A program made the translations under genes and the position numbers. This document shows positions 8,988 to 17,346 of a stretch of DNA of 64,000 nucleotides, piece by piece. The notes beneath the pieces were generated by a model. It ran no database searches. It was not told the DNA's origin and worked only from the letters and a program-made list of their open reading frames with translations. Position 1 is the stretch's first letter, and each line of letters opens with the position of its first letter. This DNA is from an uncultured Lachnospiraceae bacterium (GTDB lineage Bacteria > Bacillota > Clostridia > Lachnospirales > Lachnospiraceae). The stretch lies in NCBI GenBank assembly GCA_910586255.1, contig CAJUHR010000026.1, positions 9,934 through 73,933 of the forward strand. The letters run 5' to 3'.

Positions 8988-9539
8988 TTAATTTCCGCTT
9001 TTGGCCCCTGATTGCCACTGGGCATTCATTTTATCTAAGGGCACCTGGATCAGCCCCTCTCTTCTGTCATATACATATATTGTGAACCCCCTTTTACACC
9101 GAAACACACATTCCAGGCACGGATCCTCATCGCAGTAAGCAAAAGCATCCGTGTCTGCCAATGCGAAAACCACCGGCGGGCGTTTTTCTGATGTCACATA
9201 TTTTAAGTACCCGCCGGTAAAGGTTTTCAGATAAATCCATTCTGGATGAGCCTTTAAAGATGCATACTTCCAGGATACGCGGACCGCGTTGTCGTTATAT
9301 CCGCCTGTAATCTGGTATGTCACCTGCAGCTCTCCAGGATCTTCCGCCTCTTTGGGAATAAGCCTCAACGCTTTTTTACCGCAGCAGAGGATCTCTCTGT
9401 CCCCGGATTCCTTTCCTCCTGTCACCGGGAACAGAGCGCCACATTCCATACAGCAATAAAACGTCACATCCGGGCACTGGCTTGCCAAAGGCTTTCTCGT
9501 ATCCCGGCACCTTCTGGGCCCGAATTTCTGTTCAATCAT
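8988..9539 (-). CDS. Cys-rich protein with desulforedoxin-like metal site
   Basis: 183-189 residue protein inside the CoA operon, not a recognised Cai or bai component. Near the N-terminus it has CMEC, then CC about 20 residues later (ILCCGKKALRL). This CxxC...CC layout is that of the desulforedoxin domain of desulfoferrodoxin. The C-terminal half (HPEWIYLKTFTGGYLKYV, then AYCDEDPCLECVFRC) loosely recalls the superoxide-reductase domain, but the usual His ligand set is not evident. Two starts are possible: 9557 (weak ribosome site) or 9539 (AAGGGA nine bases upstream); the latter is preferred. A redox or oxygen-protection role is inference. Confidence 0.6.
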   Translation of the reverse strand: MIEQKFGPRRCRDTRKPLASQCPDVTFYCCMECGALFPVTGGKESGDREILCCGKKALRLIPKEAEDPGELQVTYQITGGYNDNAVRVSWKYASLKAHPEWIYLKTFTGGYLKYVTSEKRPPVVFALADTDAFAYCDEDPCLECVFRCKRGFTIYVYDRREGLIQVPLDKMNAQWQSGAKSGN

Positions 9540-9567
9540 AAGCAGCCATCCCTTCATTCTTGTTTTC

Positions 9568-11202
9568 TCACGAATTTCGCTTCTTTAATTCCTCCTGAAG
9601 AAGATACTTTTTCACCTTTCCGCTGCCGGTATGGGGGATCCTATCAATCAGCTCCAGCCGTTCCGGCCAAAACCGCTTGGGCACATTCTTTCCTTTCAGA
9701 TAATGAATCACATCCTCCAGACAAAGTCCCTCATTTCCCGGAAGCGGCACTGCAAACGCGCAGATCCTCTCCCCCAGCCGGTCATCCGGCATACCGATGA
9801 TGGTATGGTCGCCCATTCCCGGGCATCCCTCCAGCATATCATTAATCTCGTTGGAATTGAGATTCTCCCCGCCGCGGACGATCATATCCTTCTTTCTGCC
9901 GATAATGTGGATATTGCCGGCCTCATCCATCACGCACAGATCCCCGCTGTGAAACCAGCCTTCATCATCTAACACTCCATCGGTAATCTCCCGCGCTTTC
10001 AAATATCCCACAAACACGCTGGGGCCCCGGGACAATTCCTCTCCCGGCGTTCCCGGCGGCACCTCTCTGCCATCGTCATCCACTACCTTTACCTCAACGC
10101 CCTTCATCGCCCTTCCCGAGGCGGCGCCGTCAAGGGCCAGGGCCTCCTCAGGGCGGACAAACACATGGGGCACGCTTTCTGTGGATCCATATACCTCACA
10201 GAGCAGGATTCCAAACTTCCACGCCCGCTGTACCATGTACCCCGGCACCGGAGCACCGCCGCACAGATAAAACCTCAGATAAGGCAAAGCCCCTCCGTTG
10301 CTGTCCAACTCCCGCAGAATATCATAGATAAACGGCGTTGCCCCCATAGAATACGTACATTTCTCTGCATTCATCAGCGCAATGGCATCTTTGCAATGGT
10401 ATTTCTGCTGCAGTACAAGCTTTGCCCCGTGAAGCATGGTGGCAATCACCCCGTGATGAAACCCGGTGGCATGATGAAGGGGCGCGGGCATAAACATGAT
10501 ATCCTCTTTTGTCAGCTTCAACTCCTTGTTAAAGGTATCCTCGCTGTAACGGACATTATCATGGCTCAGCATCACTCCCTTGGTGCCACCGGTGGTCCCC
10601 GATGTGCACAAAATCACTGCCACATCTTCCCCGGTCAGGGTATGAACACATTCTTCCTTTTTTAAGGGCTCATAATTTTCCAGTATTTCCCCAAGCACCG
10701 GCAGATCATGCTGCCGTTCTCTGACAAAGTCCAGAAGAACAATATTTTTCAAAGAGGGGATCTGATCCTTCACTGCCAGAATCTGGTTTTCATAATCGGT
10801 TTTATAAAAATAAGTCGGCCCGAAATACACTTTTGATTCCGTCACGTTCATGCTCCGGATCAGTTCTTTTCCCTCATAGGACATAGCAATGGGATGGGCC
10901 ACCGCCCCTGCCTTAAAGCAGGCAATGGTTACCATGGCAAACTCACTCCAAATCGGCAGCTGATAAGACACGGTTTCCCGGGGACGGACTCCCGACTTTA
11001 CAAGAAATGCCGCCACCCTTCCGGCGGCCTCATCCATCTGCTTATAGGTATAGCGGAAGCCCCGGTCATCCACAATGTATTCCCGATCCGAAAATTTTTC
11101 CACGGTTGCTTCCCAGCAGTCTAACAGTGTCTGGTCATTCCAGTATCCCAGCCTTCGGTACTGCTGTCGTTGTTTTTCATTAATCTTTCTTTCCTCGAAC
11201 AT
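9568..11202 (-). CDS. AMP-forming acyl-CoA synthetase/ligase (CaiC/FadD-like)
   Basis: 544-residue ANL-superfamily adenylate-forming ligase that would join a carboxylic acid to CoA with ATP. Seen: P-loop ILCTSGTTGGTKGVMLSH, EVYGSTES (A5), WFHSGDLCVMDEAG (A7), IIGRKKDMIVRGGENL (A8) and the C-terminal Lys in GSGKVKKYLL (A10). Start at 11202 is chosen because GGAGATCGACT precedes it and the family N-terminus follows. An in-frame ATG at 11406 would add 68 residues translated from a palindromic element and is rejected. It provides an activation route parallel to the CoA-transferases. Confidence 0.92.
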   Translation of the reverse strand: MFEERKINEKQRQQYRRLGYWNDQTLLDCWEATVEKFSDREYIVDDRGFRYTYKQMDEAAGRVAAFLVKSGVRPRETVSYQLPIWSEFAMVTIACFKAGAVAHPIAMSYEGKELIRSMNVTESKVYFGPTYFYKTDYENQILAVKDQIPSLKNIVLLDFVRERQHDLPVLGEILENYEPLKKEECVHTLTGEDVAVILCTSGTTGGTKGVMLSHDNVRYSEDTFNKELKLTKEDIMFMPAPLHHATGFHHGVIATMLHGAKLVLQQKYHCKDAIALMNAEKCTYSMGATPFIYDILRELDSNGGALPYLRFYLCGGAPVPGYMVQRAWKFGILLCEVYGSTESVPHVFVRPEEALALDGAASGRAMKGVEVKVVDDDGREVPPGTPGEELSRGPSVFVGYLKAREITDGVLDDEGWFHSGDLCVMDEAGNIHIIGRKKDMIVRGGENLNSNEINDMLEGCPGMGDHTIIGMPDDRLGERICAFAVPLPGNEGLCLEDVIHYLKGKNVPKRFWPERLELIDRIPHTGSGKVKKYLLQEELKKRNS

Positions 11203-11261
11203 AGTCGATCTCCTGCCGTTATGCCGATCAGCCGTTTGACGAAGCACACTCCCGGTTATTC

Positions 11262-11429
11262 CACTAGTACATCGTACTTGAAGTTCCTGTGTAAATTTTC
11301 GAGGATATTTTTTCGAGTGTGCAAGTCCAGAAACGGAGGCGTAGCGGGCTACGCTGAGTATTCTGGACTTGTGCAATCGGGAAAATAGACCGAAATATTT
11401 ACACAAGGGTTTTCAGTACGGTGTACTAC
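11262..11429. repeat. Long imperfect palindrome, MITE-like, between etfA and ligase gene
   Basis: Two arms of about 80 bases are inverted copies of each other, with matching blocks GTGTAAAT, TGCACAAG/TGCAAGTCCAGAA and GCGTAGC; the tip is GCGTAGCGGGCTACGC. Outer ends read CTAGTAC-like. The right end overlaps the stop codon of the second etfA (11426-11428). No transposase is present, so it is either a non-autonomous element or a large structured RNA/attenuator within the operon. Confidence 0.75.
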
Positions 11430-12436
11430 GCCTGCTGTCTGGCCTTTAACTCCTTTATCAGCGCCGGAACCACCTCAAACAGATCCCCCACAATACAGTA
11501 ATCCGCCACCTCAAAAATGGGGGCTGTCTCGTCCTTGTTGATAGCCACAATGGTTCCCGATTCACTCATACCTGCCACATGCTGTACAGCGCCGGAAATG
11601 CCGCAGGCAAAGTAAAGCTTCGGTGAAACCGTGGATCCGGTCTGCCCCACCTGGCGTGACTGGGGCATCCAGCCTGCATCCACTGCCGCCCGGGAACAGC
11701 CAATCGTTCCCCCCAGCACATCTGCTAACTCCTGCAAAACAGCAAAGTTCTCTGCATTCTTCATGCCCCGGCCGCCGGACACGATCACGTCCGCCTCATC
11801 CAGGCGCATTCCCTGATCCTCGGCAGCCTTGATAAACGCAACCACCTTGGTGCGGATCTCCTCTGCCGGGGTATGAATATCCTCCCAAATCACCTCCGGC
11901 TTGTTGTCCTGATTTGGCTGCCCCTTCTTAAAAGCCCCGGGACGGCACGTTCCCATCTGGGGACGGGTCTCGCTGCACAGAATCTGAGCATACAGATTGC
12001 CGCCAAAGGCAGGACGCTCCCAAACCACATTTCCGCTTTCTTCCTCCACACTCAGTGCGGTACAATCGGCGGTCAGACCGGTGTGCAGGCTGACAGCCAG
12101 CTTGGACCCGAGATCACGGCCATTGACAGTGGCTCCCACCAGAATGGTGTTGGGATCGTATTTCTCACACAGCTTTAAAAATGCGTGGCCGTAAGCATCG
12201 GCGCTGTAGTTCTCATACTCATTGCCCTTTACCACATAAATCTTCTCAGCGCCGTAGGCCGCCGCCTCCTTCACGGCAGCGTCCACGTCCTTTCCGATAA
12301 CCACTGCACAAAGCTTCTGTTTTAATCCATCGGCCAGCTTTCTTCCCTGCCCCAGCAGCTCAAGGCCTACACTTTTGGGCTCCCCCTGGAAACATTCGAT
12401 AAATACCCATACGTCTTTACATGTCTCAAAGCTCAT
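11426..12436 (-). CDS. etfA: Electron transfer flavoprotein subunit alpha (second copy)
   Basis: 336-residue EtfA/FixB family protein. FAD-domain landmarks are VIVSGGRGMKNAENF, SRAAVDAGW, RQVGQTGSTVSP, GISGAVQHVAGM and IVAINKDETAPIF. It follows the second etfB by 13 bp and shares the same overall layout as the copy at 2899-3897, but differs at many positions, so this is an old or functionally divergent duplicate. Its last codon and TAG stop lie in the edge of the palindromic element at 11262-11429, so the C-terminal residues may have been reset when that element arrived. Confidence 0.95.
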   Translation of the reverse strand: MSFETCKDVWVFIECFQGEPKSVGLELLGQGRKLADGLKQKLCAVVIGKDVDAAVKEAAAYGAEKIYVVKGNEYENYSADAYGHAFLKLCEKYDPNTILVGATVNGRDLGSKLAVSLHTGLTADCTALSVEEESGNVVWERPAFGGNLYAQILCSETRPQMGTCRPGAFKKGQPNQDNKPEVIWEDIHTPAEEIRTKVVAFIKAAEDQGMRLDEADVIVSGGRGMKNAENFAVLQELADVLGGTIGCSRAAVDAGWMPQSRQVGQTGSTVSPKLYFACGISGAVQHVAGMSESGTIVAINKDETAPIFEVADYCIVGDLFEVVPALIKELKARQQA

Positions 12437-12449
12437 GGTCTTAACCTCC

Positions 12450-13238
12450 TTACAGTACTTTGGCTTCTGCCAGTTTGTCGATCAGGGAGCCGGCCATCTC
12501 TGCCGGGCTGTTGCCCTCAATGTTGACACCGGTTGCGGTTCTCTTGGGGGTAAAGGTTGCCTTTACCTTGGTGGGAGAACCCTTGAGACCGATCTTGGTA
12601 GTATCGATGTCCGGGAAATCGGCAATGGTCAGCTCCGGAATATCGCAGCGCAGGGAATACAGCTTGCGGCTTACGGTCGCGTAGCGGGGTTTGTTGCTCT
12701 CCTTGGTAGCCGTACACAGTACCGGGAATCTGGTCTCGATCACCTCAATGCCCTCCTCCACCTGACGGCGGGCGATCACCTTGTCACCCTCCACCTTCAG
12801 ATCCAGTACATAGGTCAGACGGGTCGCGGCCATATGCTCAGCAATGCTGGGGGCCGTCTGGCCGGTATCACCGTCAATAGCCTGCTTGCCGCCTAAAATC
12901 ACATCAAACGGTCCTAATTTCTTAATAGCCTGGGAAAGGATGTAGCTGGTAGCATAAGTATCAGAACCGCCGAATGCACGGTCCGTCACCAGATACCCCT
13001 CATCCGCGCCCATGGAAATCGCCTCACGCAGTACGGCCTTGGCCTGCTGCGGCCCCATGGCAATCGCCACCACTTTACCGCCGTAGGTGTCCTTAAGCTG
13101 CAGCGCGGTCTCTAAGGCATTCTTGTCAAAGGGGTTCATAATGCTGGGAACGCCCTGACGGATCAATGTATTTTTTACCGGATCGATCTTGATTTCTGTC
13201 GTGTCCGGAACTTGCTTAATACAAACAACAATATTCAT
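12450..13238 (-). CDS. etfB: Electron transfer flavoprotein subunit beta (second copy)
   Basis: 262-residue EtfB/FixA protein: MNIVVCIKQVPDTTEIKIDP at the N-terminus, DVILGGKQAIDGDTGQTAPS in the nucleotide-binding core and LKGSPTKVKATF near the C-terminus. It sits 20 bp after an acyl-CoA dehydrogenase and 13 bp before etfA, so dehydrogenase, EtfB and EtfA are probably made together and work as one electron-transfer unit. Confidence 0.95.
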   Translation of the reverse strand: MNIVVCIKQVPDTTEIKIDPVKNTLIRQGVPSIMNPFDKNALETALQLKDTYGGKVVAIAMGPQQAKAVLREAISMGADEGYLVTDRAFGGSDTYATSYILSQAIKKLGPFDVILGGKQAIDGDTGQTAPSIAEHMAATRLTYVLDLKVEGDKVIARRQVEEGIEVIETRFPVLCTATKESNKPRYATVSRKLYSLRCDIPELTIADFPDIDTTKIGLKGSPTKVKATFTPKRTATGVNIEGNSPAEMAGSLIDKLAEAKVL

Positions 13239-13258
13239 CTTGCTTCCTCCTTGAGATC

Positions 13259-14401
13259 TTATTTGTATTCCCGGTTCAGCTCGCCGGCGATAGTCATTCT
13301 CTGGATCTGGTTTGCGCCCTCAAAGATCTGGAACACCTTACAGTCACGCATCAGCTTCTCAACCGGATACTCCTTGCTGTAACCGTATCCGCCGAAGATC
13401 TGGACGGCATTGGAGGTAACCTCCTGGGCACAGTCCGATACAAAGGTTTTGGTGATAGAACCCTCCTTCCGTACCAGGCTGCCGTTGTCCATCATCCGCA
13501 TGGTATTATTCACCAGGCATCGGGAAGCTTCTATCTTGATCGCCATATCGGCTAACAACTGCTGAACCATCTGGAAGCTGATAAGCGGCTGTCCGAACTG
13601 CTTTCTCTCCTTGGCATATTTCACCGACTCATCCAATGCCCGCTGCATGATGCCCACAGCCATAGTGGCAACAAACGCACGGGACAGGTTTAAAGCGTTC
13701 AAAGCCAGCTTAAAGCCGCTTCCCTCTTCTCCTAGCATGGCGGAGGCCTTCACCCGCACGTTCTCAAAGGTAACGTCTGTGGTGTTGGAAAGACGCAGGC
13801 CCATCTTGTTCTCATGTTTTCCGATGGTGATTCCCGGCGCGTCTGCATCCACGATAAACGCGGAAATCCCCCGGTTGCCCTTTTCCGGGCTGGTCTTGAA
13901 AAATCCGACCATAATGGAAGCTAAGGCGCCGTTGGTGATAAAGGTCTTATTTCCGTTCAGAATATAGTCGTCTCCATCCTTTACGGCTGTGGCACGCATG
14001 GCGCCCGGGTCGGATCCTGCATTGGGCTCAGTCAATGCAAAAGCGGCAAACTTTCCTGGCTTTACCACATTGGCAAAATACTTGCCCTGCTCGGGAGTGC
14101 CGGCAAGAATAACATTTCTCAGTGCGACAAAGGAAGTAACAAAGCTGATGGCGTAACCGGCATCCACTTTTGCCAGCTCCTCAAAAATCATGGCGGTGGT
14201 CTCATAGCTTAAGCCGGTTCCGCCGTACTCCTCCGGGATCTCCAGCATGTGAAGCCCCATCTTAAATCCCCAGTCAAACAGCTCTCTGGGGCACTCGCCC
14301 TTCTCGTCTGCTTCCTGAACATAAGGCTTGATTTCGTTCTCCGCCATCTCGCGGACCATGACAAGCAGCTCTTTCTGCTCGTCAGTGTAAAGTAAACTCA
14401 T
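13259..14401 (-). CDS. Acyl-CoA dehydrogenase (second copy)
   Basis: 380-residue acyl-CoA dehydrogenase of the short-chain type. Seen: FALTEPNAGSDPGAMRATA, RKQFGQPLISFQMVQ, IFGGYGYSKEYPVEKLMRD, and IFEGANQIQRMTI with Glu361 at the catalytic-base position. Length and motif spacing are normal. It is followed within 20 bp by its probable electron carrier etfBA and preceded by the second CoA-transferase, with a small hairpin between. In this setting it probably reduces or oxidises the acyl-CoA generated by the CoA-transferase or ligase. Confidence 0.93.
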   Translation of the reverse strand: MSLLYTDEQKELLVMVREMAENEIKPYVQEADEKGECPRELFDWGFKMGLHMLEIPEEYGGTGLSYETTAMIFEELAKVDAGYAISFVTSFVALRNVILAGTPEQGKYFANVVKPGKFAAFALTEPNAGSDPGAMRATAVKDGDDYILNGNKTFITNGALASIMVGFFKTSPEKGNRGISAFIVDADAPGITIGKHENKMGLRLSNTTDVTFENVRVKASAMLGEEGSGFKLALNALNLSRAFVATMAVGIMQRALDESVKYAKERKQFGQPLISFQMVQQLLADMAIKIEASRCLVNNTMRMMDNGSLVRKEGSITKTFVSDCAQEVTSNAVQIFGGYGYSKEYPVEKLMRDCKVFQIFEGANQIQRMTIAGELNREYK

Positions 14402-14467
14402 ATCGTCTCACCTTTCCTTGTATTTTTCATTGAAGGAGAACATCAATCCTCTTTTTGCTTCGGGGTG

Positions 14468-14501
14468 CCTGGCGGCTGGCCGGATTTGTCGGTACGCCAG
14501 G
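14468..14501. other. Intercistronic hairpin between CoA-transferase and dehydrogenase
   Basis: A 7-bp stem CCTGGCG/CGCCAGG with a 20-base loop in the 130-bp gap between two genes of the same operon. There is no T-run, so RNA stability or processing is more likely than termination. Weak call. Confidence 0.3.
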
Positions 14502-14531
14502 GGGATTGCTGTCTCATAAAATAATGGGTTT

Positions 14532-15758
14532 TTACAGCTGTCTCAGCTTCGTCTCGCCGGTAGCCGCGCCGCTTGACAAAGCTTCTTCAATCTCGGTGTC
14601 CGAATAGCCCAGATGCTTCATCAGCTCAATGGTATGGGCCCCCTGAGAGCCGCCGATCACATACTCCGGATTGCCCATGGATGCAAAATTCACCGGGTTG
14701 GTTGGCATGAATTTCTCGCCGGAGGGATAGGGGATCCGGGCAAGCACATAGTTAGCATGAGCCTGCTCGTCCTTATAGATGTCAAGGGGCTCATAGGCTG
14801 CCTCGCAGGCTAAGTCATTGGCCTTGAATTTTGCCATCAGCTCATCTCTGGTAAAGTTTGCCATAGCGGCATCCAGAATATCTGTCACCTCGGAATTCAG
14901 CTTATTATTGTTCACCTCAGCGCAGTGAATGTATTTCTCATTGCCGATCATATCCTCTCTGCCGAGCAGGGTCATGATCTTCTCATAATCTCTGTCATAT
15001 TCCGGGCAGCACAGCACCAGCCATTTACCGTCCTTGGTGCGGAACACGTTGTTGAACGGGTTGGGAACTTCTTTTCTGTTTTTGGGATACTGGTTTCCAT
15101 ACTGGGCGGAGATCAGACCGGTGCTCAGAGCGTACACAGCGGAATGGTGCAGGCTGATGGTTATCTTGTCTCCTTGTCCGCTCTTTTCCCGGGCATAGAG
15201 GGACGCGCAGATACCTGAGGCCAGGGCTAAGGACACCTGGAAATCGCCGAACCCATTGGTTGGGATCATGGGGGCATCGCCCCGGTTTACAGTGGTTCCG
15301 AACACACCGCCTCTGGCCATATAGCAGGTCACATCAAAGCCTGCCGTGTCCTTCTCCGGGCCGTTCTCCCCGTAGCCAAGCACCTGGGCAAAAATCAGCC
15401 TGGGGAATTTTTCCTTTAAGGTGTCGTAATCAAGCCCCAGCTTGACTAAGGACTTGGTCCTGGTGTTGGTTAAGAATACATCTGCCTCTTCCAGCAGCTT
15501 GTAGGCGATTTCAAGTCCCTTGGGATCTTTTAAATTTAAGGTGATGAATCGTTTGTTCATGTTGGCCACGTCAAAGGCCAGGTTCTCGTTGTCCGTAAAG
15601 GGCATGTTAAATACCGCTCCCTGGGTTCTGGCCGGGTCGCCCTTGGCGGACTCGATCTTCACAACATCGGCCCCCCACTCGCCCAGAACACGGCCGGTGG
15701 TGGGAGCTGCCAGGTAAGTGGTTAAATCTACTACTTTTACTCCTTGTAATGGTTTCAC
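14532..15758 (-). CDS. CaiB/FldA/HadA-type (class III) CoA-transferase (second copy)
   Basis: 408-residue class III CoA-transferase. N-terminus MKPLQGVKVVDLTTYLAAP and VVKIESAKGDPAR are family marks. Asp172 in NGFGDFQ is at the nucleophile position. By eye it is closer to the clostridial HadA/FldA group (2-hydroxyacid or aryl-lactate CoA-transferases) than the copy at 554-1720, but no 2-hydroxyacyl-CoA dehydratase (HadBC/FldBC) gene is in the window, so those names are not used. It lies between two acyl-CoA dehydrogenases on the same strand. Confidence 0.92.
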   Translation of the reverse strand: MKPLQGVKVVDLTTYLAAPTTGRVLGEWGADVVKIESAKGDPARTQGAVFNMPFTDNENLAFDVANMNKRFITLNLKDPKGLEIAYKLLEEADVFLTNTRTKSLVKLGLDYDTLKEKFPRLIFAQVLGYGENGPEKDTAGFDVTCYMARGGVFGTTVNRGDAPMIPTNGFGDFQVSLALASGICASLYAREKSGQGDKITISLHHSAVYALSTGLISAQYGNQYPKNRKEVPNPFNNVFRTKDGKWLVLCCPEYDRDYEKIMTLLGREDMIGNEKYIHCAEVNNNKLNSEVTDILDAAMANFTRDELMAKFKANDLACEAAYEPLDIYKDEQAHANYVLARIPYPSGEKFMPTNPVNFASMGNPEYVIGGSQGAHTIELMKHLGYSDTEIEEALSSGAATGETKLRQL

Positions 15759-15857
15759 GGTCTATTCCTCCATTTGAGATAGTCCGGGCAGCAGCTTTTA
15801 ATGTTTTTCACTGCCGCAGACGGTTTTTGGTGGACTTTTCAGGAAAAAAACAGCAAA

Positions 15858-15892
15858 AAGGCCACCAGGTCCGGTCCGAACCTGATGACCTT
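15858..15892 (-). terminator. Attenuator-like terminator after first dehydrogenase of the leftward cluster
   Basis: Stem of 13 pairs including two G-U type mismatches (15858-15870 with 15880-15892), followed on the minus strand by TTTTTGCTGTTTTTTT. It lies just after the stop of the dehydrogenase at 15914 and before the CoA-transferase, so part of the transcription from 17.1 kb probably ends here. Confidence 0.65.
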
Positions 15893-15913
15893 GTTTTCAT
15901 GAAAGAAATATAT

Positions 15914-17098
15914 TTACAGCACGTACTCCATCTTGGCGCCGTGTTTGATGGTGTTGCGGGAGATGGTAATTCTCTGTACGGTTGGCGCCCCCTCCTCAAG
16001 CCACATTGCGCGGCAGTCACGGTACAGACGCTCTACCGGGCCGTACTTGCAGTCCTCAAAGTAGCCTACGCCGCCGAAGATTTCCAGCATCTCATCGCTG
16101 ACTTTTCTGGTAGTGTCAATGCTGTAAAGCTTACACATAGCTGCCTTCTCCTCAATGTACTCGCCGGTGGGATCCTCCTCGTAGGATTTGGCAAAATCGT
16201 AAACCATGCAGCGCAGAGCGTGTACCATCATGGACATATCAGCGATCTTGCAGCGGATAGCCTGGCGGGTTCCGATGGGCTTTCCGAAGGTTACGCGGTC
16301 AGCAGCATATTGTAAGGACAGCTCCAACATTCTCTGAGCCATTCCCAGATTGCTGGCCGCGATGTGAGCCCTGGATACGGACAGAGAGTGCATTGCAATC
16401 TCAAGGCCCTGGCCTTCTCTTCCCAGCAGATATTTCTTGTCGATCTTGCAGTTGGTGAACTTTAACTCCCCGTGGCCCGCGCCCCGGCAGCCCATCATGT
16501 GAGGCATATTGATCACTTCAAATCCCGGAGCATCCATGGGTACAAAGAAAGCAGACAATCTGTCGTCCTTGCTGGATTCCGGATTGGTCACTGCAATCAC
16601 ATAGGCAAACTCACAGCAGTCTGTGTGGGAAATCAAGGTTTTCTCACCGTTTAACACATAGCCATCGCCCTCTCTCACCGCGGTGGTATGTAAGTCAGCT
16701 CCTGTGCCGCCGGTTGCCTCAGTCAGGGCAAAGCAGGTGAATACTGTCTTGTCCTGAAACTTATTCATATACTCATCCTTCAGTTCCTTGCTACCGTAGT
16801 CATCCAGGATTCTCCAGTTCAAATCCATTGCATAGTGGAGATGCATACGCATTCCGCCCGGTCCTCTGGAGAACTCCTCCTGAACCTGAAGGATCTCCAA
16901 CTCATTCAACCCCCAGCCGCCGTATTCTTCCGGAAGAGAACAGCGATACAGATCATTCTTAATGGCCAGATCATAAAATTCCTTAGGGAACTTGTTGGTA
17001 ACCTCAACTTCCTTCTGAATCTCCTCCAGCGGACCCTCTGCCAGCTCACGAATCTGCTTTAAGTATGCCTGGAATTGTTCCTGCGTCAATTTGCTCAT
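15914..17098 (-). CDS. Acyl-CoA dehydrogenase (third, CaiA-like copy)
   Basis: 394-residue acyl-CoA dehydrogenase divergent from the other two. Seen: FALTEATGGTGADLHTTA in place of the usual EPxAGSD loop, RVTFGKPIGTRQAIR, IFGGVGYFEDCKYGPVERLYRD, and WLEEGAPTVQRITISR with Glu369 near the catalytic position. The glycine/threonine-rich loop suggests an unusual substrate; a relationship to crotonobetainyl-CoA reductase CaiA is possible but not shown. Start has AAGGAGGATACACAT upstream. It is the first gene of the leftward cluster, with a good promoter behind it and an attenuator after it. Confidence 0.9.
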   Translation of the reverse strand: MSKLTQEQFQAYLKQIRELAEGPLEEIQKEVEVTNKFPKEFYDLAIKNDLYRCSLPEEYGGWGLNELEILQVQEEFSRGPGGMRMHLHYAMDLNWRILDDYGSKELKDEYMNKFQDKTVFTCFALTEATGGTGADLHTTAVREGDGYVLNGEKTLISHTDCCEFAYVIAVTNPESSKDDRLSAFFVPMDAPGFEVINMPHMMGCRGAGHGELKFTNCKIDKKYLLGREGQGLEIAMHSLSVSRAHIAASNLGMAQRMLELSLQYAADRVTFGKPIGTRQAIRCKIADMSMMVHALRCMVYDFAKSYEEDPTGEYIEEKAAMCKLYSIDTTRKVSDEMLEIFGGVGYFEDCKYGPVERLYRDCRAMWLEEGAPTVQRITISRNTIKHGAKMEYVL

Positions 17099-17133
17099 AT
17101 GTGTATCCTCCTTAATTTAATACCGCTTTATGT

Positions 17134-17151
17134 TTATACCCGTGAGTATAA
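17134..17151. promoter_or_regulatory. LysR-type dyad upstream of the leftward cluster
   Basis: Perfect inverted repeat TTATAC-CCGTGA-GTATAA. It resembles the GTAT/ATAC dyad at 1870-1885 in half-site letters but has the opposite polarity of half-sites (ATAC-N6-GTAT). It lies downstream of the probable start of transcription of the cluster, a position that would suit repression. Confidence 0.4.
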
Positions 17152-17168
17152 CGTGCTTTATGTTTTAC

Positions 17169-17198
17169 ATTATATCGTTGATAATCGCAAACTTCCAA
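17169..17198 (-). promoter_or_regulatory. Probable promoter of the leftward CoA cluster
   Basis: On the minus strand TTGGAA (17198-17193), 18-bp spacer, TATAAT (17174-17169), about 70 bp before the start codon at 17098. The -10 box matches consensus and the -35 box is weak, suggesting activation may be needed. Confidence 0.5.
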
Positions 17199-17346
17199 TC
17201 GTTCGTTCCAATCCATTTGTCTATAATTGATAGTTTTTCCATATATATAGAAGATTCTGGTTGAGCGCATCCGAAAATTGTGCTATATTATCCTCGTTTT
17301 ACCACGCTAATCTGTCAGTTTTGCATATTTTAGGGAGGCTGTATAC

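Noticed and set aside
11203..11406. N-terminal 68-residue extension of the acyl-CoA ligase
   Set aside because: It is translated from the palindromic element; a good ribosome site and the family N-terminus are at 11202.
554..17098. Naming the island as bai (bile acid) or fld/had (Stickland) operon
   Set aside because: BaiE/BaiCD/BaiH and FldBC/HadBC signature enzymes are absent from the window.
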